Source: Bacteroidota bacterium
Lineage (GTDB): Bacteria > Bacteroidota > Bacteroidia > Flavobacteriales > Flavobacteriaceae
Length of the DNA: 20,069 bases
Assembly (NCBI GenBank): GCA_021793135.1
Contig: JAJYTI010000013.1
Coordinates: forward strand, 1 to 20,069
Direction of reading: 5' to 3'
The position numbers were made by a program, and so were the translations under genes. Shown in pieces: positions 15,197 to 20,069 of the stretch. Below the pieces are notes generated by a model. The model saw only the letters and a list, made by a program, of their open reading frames with translations, was not told the DNA's origin and ran no database searches. The first letter of the stretch is position 1, and each line of letters begins with the position of its first letter.

Positions 15197-16282
15197 TTAA
15201 GGAACTACAATTTTAAAAGTTTGTGTGTTATTATGGTCTTGTAGCTTAACAAAATAAACGCCCGATTCGTATGTGGAAAAATCTATACAACGATCTAATT
15301 TATTGGAGTTTAATTGTTTCCCAGTCATTGAATATACTATATATTCCACATCTGCAGTGGTAGTTTGAGATAAGCAGGTTTTGGTATTAGTAACTGTAGG
15401 AGCGAGGCTATAAGTTGTTTCTTCGAAGTATGGAGTGTCTAATATATTCCATGTATCTTCGGCTCTAGGACCACCCCATATTAGAGTGGCCAATGCAGGG
15501 TTGTCTATAAATGGATTCCTATTCCCTTGTAGGTCTTCGGCTATATCATTTCTAATAAGTTCAATTTCGCTCACTGGGTCGTCGGCATTCCATTCTAAAA
15601 AAATATTAGGCATATCACCTAGTGGAGAATAGGAGGTGGGACCATATCCTACATTGGTAGCTACACATTGTTCGGGGTAGCGTAAATACATAAACATCAT
15701 CATTCTAGCAACATCCCCTTTCCATTCGTCGCCAGGATAAAATAATCCTCTCAAGGTAAGATGTGCATGCCCTTCGCCATCATCAAAAAGTCTATTACTG
15801 CGTAGCATATTCATGTCTTGGTCTATAGCGCGTAAAGCATGAATATCCGAACCAGCATTCTGGAATCCTAAATTTGGTGTTCCTAAAGATCTTGGATAAA
15901 CATGCTCGCGATTCCAAGTACCTTCGGGACATGGATCGGTATTGCAATAGGAGTTGTGCCAACGAGTTCTGTCGGTTCTAGGGTCGTTATCTTCATCGTC
16001 ATATCCGTAAATAAGTAAAAGATAATTTTCTTGTTCTAAATCTTTATCTGTCATTTTGATAGCATCCCTAACATCTGTTGTATTCTGGGCAGTATAAGGT
16101 AATACAGTATGTTGTGTGTTAGTAACTAGATTTTGGAGTTGTTCGCGAAGTGCTTCTTGTTCTAACTCTAGATCAATATTATCATAATAACTTGGCGCTT
16201 GTGCCCATAAAATCCCATTTGCTAATAAACTAAGTAACAAAAGAATTATAGAGCGAATAGCTGTAAGGTTATTTTTAAACAT
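15197..16282 (-). CDS. Secreted endonuclease I with T9SS C-terminal sorting domain
   Basis: A 361-residue extracellular nuclease of the EndA/BSn family. A signal peptide (about 1-27, ending ILWAQ) is followed by the nuclease domain (about 35-275). The His-Me finger active site is in TWNREHVYPRS (His127 as general base), with the metal-binding segment SDIHALRAIDQDMNMLRSN (145-163). Two Cys lie nearby (SYCNTDPCPE). The last about 70 residues form a type A T9SS sorting domain, with YIVYSMTGKQL, GVYFVKLQD and a basic end TFKIVVP. It should cut DNA or RNA outside the cell or on its surface. The presence of gldI in the same window agrees with a functioning T9SS. The exact start, ATG 16282, gives a good signal peptide. 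Confidence 0.93.
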   Translation of the reverse strand: MFKNNLTAIRSIILLLLSLLANGILWAQAPSYYDNIDLELEQEALREQLQNLVTNTQHTVLPYTAQNTTDVRDAIKMTDKDLEQENYLLLIYGYDDEDNDPRTDRTRWHNSYCNTDPCPEGTWNREHVYPRSLGTPNLGFQNAGSDIHALRAIDQDMNMLRSNRLFDDGEGHAHLTLRGLFYPGDEWKGDVARMMMFMYLRYPEQCVATNVGYGPTSYSPLGDMPNIFLEWNADDPVSEIELIRNDIAEDLQGNRNPFIDNPALATLIWGGPRAEDTWNILDTPYFEETTYSLAPTVTNTKTCLSQTTTADVEYIVYSMTGKQLNSNKLDRCIDFSTYESGVYFVKLQDHNNTQTFKIVVP

Positions 16283-16350
16283 ATTTGAGATTTGTTTGTA
16301 TTTTAGGATTTTTATATAGGATAATTCTGCCGCAGATTCATTTAGAAAAA

Positions 16351-16358
16351 CAAAAATA
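16351..16358 (-). promoter_or_regulatory. Possible -7 box for endonuclease I
   Basis: Reads TATTTTTG on the minus strand, a full TAnnTTTG match, 68 bp before the endonuclease ATG. There is no clear TTG at the proper spacing. It lies back-to-back with the -7-like box of the divergent lipoprotein. Confidence 0.3.
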
Positions 16359-16371
16359 GTAATTAAAGGAG

Positions 16372-16379
16372 TATATTTG
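16372..16379 (+). promoter_or_regulatory. -7 box for the 213-aa lipoprotein gene
   Basis: TATATTTG, a full TAnnTTTG match, ends 24 bp before the ATG at 16404. No convincing TTG -33 element is visible upstream. Confidence 0.42.
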
Positions 16380-16403
16380 GTACGAACCTTATTTTAAATA
16401 TGT

Positions 16404-17045
16404 ATGAAAAATATACTTCTTTTATGTTTATCCCTTTCTGCTTTAGTAGCTTGTAATAATTCTTCTACTGAAGTTTTACCTAGTGTTTCTCCCAACGAAG
16501 AATCTAAAGTCTCTCAAGAAAATAAATCTGCTGATTCTACTAATAAAACACCGCAAGATGCTTTTTGGGCTAATTTAGAAAAACACTGTGGGAAGTCTTA
16601 TGCTGGAAGATTTGATGCCGAACCAATACCAGAAGATTTTGAAGGTAAAGAGATGAAAATGTATGTGATGCAATGTTCGGAAGATGAAATAAAAGTTCCA
16701 TTTTATGTAGGCGATGACCGCTCACGTACATGGGTTTTCACTCGTACAGATAGTGGTATAGAATTAAAACATGACCATAGATTAGAAGATGGTAGTCATG
16801 ATGAGGTAACTATGTATGGTGGAACGACTATTAATACAGGTTTAGATTATGTACAATTTTTTCCTGCCGATCAAGAAACTTCAATTTTAATTCCAGATGC
16901 TTCTGGAAATATGTGGTGGGTAACGATAGATGATAGGGAATATACTTATAATCTTAAAAGAGTAAATACACCAAATCACTTTCGAGTTGTTTTTGATTTG
17001 ACCAAAGAAATAGAAACCCCTGAGAAACCTTGGGGACATGAATAA
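16404..17045 (+). CDS. Lipoprotein of unknown function
   Basis: A 213-residue protein with a clear signal peptide and lipobox ALVAC (Cys17), then a Ser/Asn/Glu-rich low-complexity linker (about 18-50) of the kind that tethers outer-membrane lipoproteins in Bacteroidota. The folded part (about 52-213) contains PQDAFWANLEKHCGKSYAGR, VPFYVGDDRSRTWVFTRT, KHDHRLEDGSHDEVTMYGG and NMWWVTIDDREYTYNLKRV, suggesting a beta-rich domain. I do not recognise the family. It is a single-gene unit divergent from endonuclease I and closed by a strong hairpin. There are two Cys in the mature domain (CGKS and MQCSED), which may pair. Confidence 0.82.
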   Translation: MKNILLLCLSLSALVACNNSSTEVLPSVSPNEESKVSQENKSADSTNKTPQDAFWANLEKHCGKSYAGRFDAEPIPEDFEGKEMKMYVMQCSEDEIKVPFYVGDDRSRTWVFTRTDSGIELKHDHRLEDGSHDEVTMYGGTTINTGLDYVQFFPADQETSILIPDASGNMWWVTIDDREYTYNLKRVNTPNHFRVVFDLTKEIETPEKPWGHE

Positions 17046-17087
17046 ACAAAAAGTCGCGCTTGAAATTTCAAGCGCGACTTTTTGTTT
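17044..17087. terminator. Very strong bidirectional terminator between the lipoprotein gene and clpB
   Basis: A perfect 20-bp stem (17044-17063 with 17068-17087) around an AATT loop. The GC core is AGTCGCGCTTGA, with A-rich and T-rich ends. It overlaps the stop codon of the lipoprotein gene by two bases and ends 18 bp before the clpB stop. Confidence 0.93.
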
Positions 17088-17104
17088 AATAAGGATTCAA
17101 TAAG

Positions 17105-19693
17105 TTAGTTCTGATTTCTAAAAACCAACTCGTTATTAAAACTATCTAGTAATACAATACTATCAGTAGATATTTTTCCTGATAGGATTTCTTTAGACAG
17201 ATTATTAAGTACCTCACGTTGCAATACACGTTTTACGGGTCTTGCTCCATATTGTGGGTCGTACCCTTTCTCTGCTAAGTATGCAATAGCTTCTGGTGTA
17301 GCATCAAGAGTAATGCCTTGCTCCGCAACCATTTTAGATAGTGCATTTATTTGTAGTTCTACAATGTTCTTAATATTCTCTTTTGTTAATGGAGAGAATA
17401 CTAAGATATCATCAATTCTATTTAAGAATTCAGGACGTACGGTTTTACGTAATAATCCGAGTACCTCTTCACGAGCAGATTCTGCAGCAGTATGCGCATC
17501 GGGAATTGTTTCGAATTTTTGCTGAATTAAATCGCTCCCAATATTACTCGTCATAATAATTATGGTGTTTCTAAAATCTGCTAGACGTCCTTTATTATCC
17601 GTAAGTCTCCCTTCGTCTAGTACTTGTAGTAGGATATTAAACGTATCGGGGTGTGCTTTTTCGATTTCATCTAGCAATACAACTGAATATGGTTTGCGTC
17701 TTACTGCTTCGGTAAGCTGACCACCTTCGTCATAACCTACGTACCCTGGAGGTGCACCGATTAATCTACTTACACTATGACGTTCCTGATATTCACTCAT
17801 GTCAATTCTAGTCATGGCGTTTTCATCATCAAATAGATATTCAGCCAAAGTTTTTGCAAGTTCGGTTTTACCTACTCCAGTTGTACCAAGGAATAAAAAG
17901 GAACCTACTGGTCTACGTGGATCTTGTAATCCGGCACGACTTCTACGAACGGCATCACTTACCACATTCACAGCTTCTTCTTGCCCAATTACACGTTTGT
18001 GTAATTCTTCCTCTAGATGAAGTAACTTATCTTTCTCGCTTTGTAGCATTTTGGTAACAGGGATTCCTGTCCATTTTGCAACCACTTCTGCGATATCGTC
18101 ATAAGTAACTTCTTCTTTTATCAGTGAGCCTTTTTCTTGATTGTTAGCTAGATCTTCTTCTAATTCAAATAACGCATCTTGAGCAGCTTTAATTTTACCA
18201 TAACGTAGTTCAGCTACTTTTCCAAAATCACCTTCACGTTCGGCTCTTTCTGCCTCTAATTTATATTCTTCTATTTGTTTCTTAAGATTCTGAACGTTAT
18301 CTACTACTTCTTTTTCACTTTGCCATTTTGCATTTAACTCATTACGTTCTTCTTTCAAGTTAGCTAAATCTGCTTGAAGTAACTTTACTTTATTTTCATC
18401 TTGTTCTCGCTTAATGGCTTCGATCTCGATTTCCATTTGCATGATTCTTCTGTCAAGTACATCAAGCTCTTCTGGTTTCGAATTGATTTCTATACGAAGT
18501 TTAGAGGCAGCTTCGTCCATTAAGTCAATCGCTTTATCTGGTAAAAAACGGTTGCTAATGTAGCGTTGTGATAACTCTACAGCTCCAATAATAGCTTCGT
18601 CGCGAATACGTACTTGGTGGTGTGTTTCGTATTTTTCTTTAATTCCACGTAAGATAGAGATAGCACTTTCTGTGTCGGGCTCATCTACCATTACTTTTTG
18701 GAATCTACGTTCTAACGCTTTGTCTTTTTCAAAATACTTTTGGTATTCATCTAATGTAGTGGCACCTACAGTACGAAGTTCTCCTCGTGCAAGAGCGGGT
18801 TTTAAAATATTGGCAGCATCCATAGCGCCTTGTCCGCCACCTGCACCTACTAAAGTGTGGATCTCATCAATAAATAAAATAATACGTCCATCACTACCAG
18901 AAACTTCTTTAATAACTGACTTAAGTCGCTCTTCAAATTCTCCTTTATATTTAGCTCCAGCTAATAGTGCTCCCATATCTAAGGAAAAGACTTGTTTGTC
19001 TTTTAAGTTTTCTGGAACATCTCCAGCAATAATACGATGTGCCAATCCTTCTGCAATTGCGGTTTTACCAGTACCTGGTTCACCAACTAACATTGGATTA
19101 TTTTTAGTTCTACGAGATAGAATTTGTAGAATTCTACGAATTTCCTCATCGCGGCCAATAATTGGGTCTAGTTTTCCTTCGATAGCCATTTCATTTAGGT
19201 TCAATGCGTATTTATTTAGCGCATTGTAAGTATCTTCTGCGGTTTGCGAAGTTACTTTTTCACCTTTACGAAGTTCTTCAATAGCCATTTCTATATTCTT
19301 CTTGCTTACTCCTTGATCTTTTAGTGCTTGTGCAATAGCACTTTTAGAATCATAAATAGCTAATAGCAAATGTTCTATAGAAACATATTCGTCTTTCATC
19401 TTTCTTGCTATAGCGATGGCCTCATTTATAGTACGGGACGCTTCGCGAGAAAGCATAATATCTCCACCTTCTACTTTAGGATAACTTTGTAATTGTTTAT
19501 CTACTATCTGATTTAATAAATTGCTGTTGACCGATAGTTTCTTAAGCAAAAAAGGCATTACGTTTTCATCCACCTCTAGAATTCCTTTGAAGAGGTGTTC
19601 GTTCTCTATTTGTTGATGCGAGAAACCTTGTGCTATTTGTTGTGCACGTTGTATCGCTTCTTGAGATTTAATTGTAAAATTATTAAAGTTCAT
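17105..19693 (-). CDS. clpB: ATP-dependent chaperone ClpB
   Basis: An 862-residue Hsp100 disaggregase that works with DnaK to extract proteins from aggregates. Order: N-terminal double Clp repeat (1-145), AAA+ domain 1 with Walker A GEPGTGKT (204-211) and Walker B FIDE (274-277), coiled-coil M domain (about 405-525), then AAA+ domain 2 with Walker A GTTGVGKT (603-610). Pore loops are visible as KYKGEFEER (249-257) and GYVGYDEGG (650-658). The M domain separates ClpB from ClpA/ClpC, and no ClpP-binding loop is seen. Length is normal. It is transcribed alone, ending at a strong hairpin. A repeated GACAAAAWGWCAC motif 67-111 bp upstream may mediate heat control. Confidence 0.98.
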   Translation of the reverse strand: MNFNNFTIKSQEAIQRAQQIAQGFSHQQIENEHLFKGILEVDENVMPFLLKKLSVNSNLLNQIVDKQLQSYPKVEGGDIMLSREASRTINEAIAIARKMKDEYVSIEHLLLAIYDSKSAIAQALKDQGVSKKNIEMAIEELRKGEKVTSQTAEDTYNALNKYALNLNEMAIEGKLDPIIGRDEEIRRILQILSRRTKNNPMLVGEPGTGKTAIAEGLAHRIIAGDVPENLKDKQVFSLDMGALLAGAKYKGEFEERLKSVIKEVSGSDGRIILFIDEIHTLVGAGGGQGAMDAANILKPALARGELRTVGATTLDEYQKYFEKDKALERRFQKVMVDEPDTESAISILRGIKEKYETHHQVRIRDEAIIGAVELSQRYISNRFLPDKAIDLMDEAASKLRIEINSKPEELDVLDRRIMQMEIEIEAIKREQDENKVKLLQADLANLKEERNELNAKWQSEKEVVDNVQNLKKQIEEYKLEAERAEREGDFGKVAELRYGKIKAAQDALFELEEDLANNQEKGSLIKEEVTYDDIAEVVAKWTGIPVTKMLQSEKDKLLHLEEELHKRVIGQEEAVNVVSDAVRRSRAGLQDPRRPVGSFLFLGTTGVGKTELAKTLAEYLFDDENAMTRIDMSEYQERHSVSRLIGAPPGYVGYDEGGQLTEAVRRKPYSVVLLDEIEKAHPDTFNILLQVLDEGRLTDNKGRLADFRNTIIIMTSNIGSDLIQQKFETIPDAHTAAESAREEVLGLLRKTVRPEFLNRIDDILVFSPLTKENIKNIVELQINALSKMVAEQGITLDATPEAIAYLAEKGYDPQYGARPVKRVLQREVLNNLSKEILSGKISTDSIVLLDSFNNELVFRNQN

Positions 19694-19759
19694 ATATTGT
19701 TGTGTCTTTTTCGGTTGTTATTGCTTTTAAATAGTCAAAGAATAAGCCAAATTGATTAA

Positions 19760-19804
19760 GTGTCATTTTGTCTTACAAAATGAGTTTTATAGTGACTTTT
19801 TGTC
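19760..19804 (-). promoter_or_regulatory. Repeated operator-like motif upstream of clpB
   Basis: On the minus strand, GACAAAAAGTCAC (complement of 19792-19804) and GACAAAATGACAC (complement of 19760-19772) match at 11 of 13 bases and are 32 bp apart, about three helical turns. An inverted partial copy lies between them, producing a 9-bp hairpin, TCATTTTGT/ACAAAATGA (19763-19783). This is not the CIRCE element. A heat-shock regulator site is an inference. Confidence 0.42.
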
Positions 19805-19963
19805 CTTTGTCTTTAAATAACTTTGATACTAAATTTACTAATAAAGGTAATAGAGTATTCGTTTTATCTCTATTAATAAAACGTTAGGTGTTTGTTATAT
19901 TATTTAATTAATTAATTGATTTTCAATAGAGTGATTTTTTATAGATTCTTGTTAAGAAAATTA
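19805..19963. other. AT-rich intergenic region with two competing hairpins
   Basis: No ORF is seen. A plus-strand TAACTTTG (19818-19825) fits a -7 box. Downstream, TAATAGAG (19848-19855) can pair with CTCTATTA (19868-19875), while CGTTTTAT (19860-19867) can pair with ATAAAACG (19876-19883). The two 8-bp stems exclude each other. The remaining sequence is TTAATTAA-type low complexity. Confidence 0.35.
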
Positions 19964-20069
19964 TTAATTAAAAAAAGCTTGTTGTAAAAATTGAACAAGA
20001 ACACCAATGAATATGGCAAATCCAAAACTTAATAAAGTACCAACCAATATATATTCGGTTAGTTTTCTG
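19964..20069 (-). CDS. C-terminal end of a DUF3307-like membrane protein (5' end beyond window)
   Basis: The minus-strand frame open at the right edge ends with a TAA at 19964-19966 and gives 34 residues: RKLTEYILVGTLLSFGFAIF, then IGVLVQFLQQAFFN. This is a membrane helix with a short tail. The RKLTEYxLxGTLLSFG segment resembles the C-terminus I associate with DUF3307 proteins of Flavobacteriaceae; that match is from memory. It is on the same strand as clpB with a 270-bp gap, so probably a separate unit. Confidence 0.6.
   Translation of the reverse strand, partial: RKLTEYILVGTLLSFGFAIFIGVLVQFLQQAFFN

Noticed and set aside
18672..19229. 185-aa plus-strand ORF opposite clpB
   Set aside because: Long antisense frames are common opposite conserved, strongly codon-biased genes; it has no recognisable features or promoter.
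19694..19963. CIRCE/HrcA operator for clpB
   Set aside because: The TTAGCACTC-N9-GAGTGCTAA repeat is not present in the upstream region.
1..20069. Mobile elements, phage genes, CRISPR arrays or defence islands
   Set aside because: No transposase, integrase, terminal inverted repeats with target duplications, or regularly spaced direct repeats were found; gene content is housekeeping.

Overview
The window looks like a chromosomal stretch from a marine-type member of the Flavobacteriaceae (Bacteroidota). The evidence is low GC content, a gldI gliding-motility gene, a secreted nuclease with a type IX secretion (T9SS) C-terminal signal, a bacillithiol gene (bshB1), many short lipobox lipoproteins, and promoters of the Bacteroidota form TTG-N18-20-TAnnTTTG with no strong Shine-Dalgarno sequences. 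I see no insertion sequence, phage gene, CRISPR array or integron. The gene content is core-genome housekeeping.

Layout, left to right. (1) 1-1588, minus strand: a compact operon of two small membrane peptides (42 and 73 aa), a PadR repressor and a PspC-domain membrane protein cut by the window edge. (2) 1827-4390, minus: a TrmH/SpoU RNA methyltransferase, a GNAT acetyltransferase and a DUF3810 membrane protein with an HExxH motif. (3) 4519-5979, plus: the dipeptidase pepD. (4) 6063-9419, minus: a tightly packed four-gene operon, nrnA-like DHH phosphoesterase, gldI (FKBP lipoprotein), a cyclophilin lipoprotein and a cyclophilin-FKBP fusion lipoprotein. (5) 9730-10149, plus: ndk. (6) 10224-12466, minus: hutI-hutG, the last two steps of histidine breakdown to glutamate. 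(7) 12710-14081, plus: bshB1, tRNA-His(GUG) and a small zinc-ribbon membrane protein. (8) 14151-16282, minus: an M28 peptidase lipoprotein and a T9SS-exported endonuclease I. (9) 16404-17045, plus: an unknown lipoprotein. (10) 17105-19693, minus: clpB, then the C-terminal end of a DUF3307-like membrane protein at the right edge.

Convergent gene pairs are separated by strong inverted repeats with A-tracts and T-tracts on both sides, which can act as terminators in both directions. The main functional themes are folding of envelope proteins (three PPIase lipoproteins, with GldI tied to gliding/T9SS), cytoplasmic protein rescue (ClpB), exported hydrolases (EndA, M28) and amino-acid recovery (PepD, HutIG).

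No clearly new large system is visible. The points most worth a second look are: the unlisted small ORFs at the head of the PadR-PspC operon, together with a palindrome beside their promoter; a repeated 13-bp motif with copies 32 bp apart upstream of clpB; two mutually exclusive perfect hairpins in the same intergenic region; the duplicated and fused PPIase genes; and tandem U-U mismatches in the tRNA-His acceptor stem.
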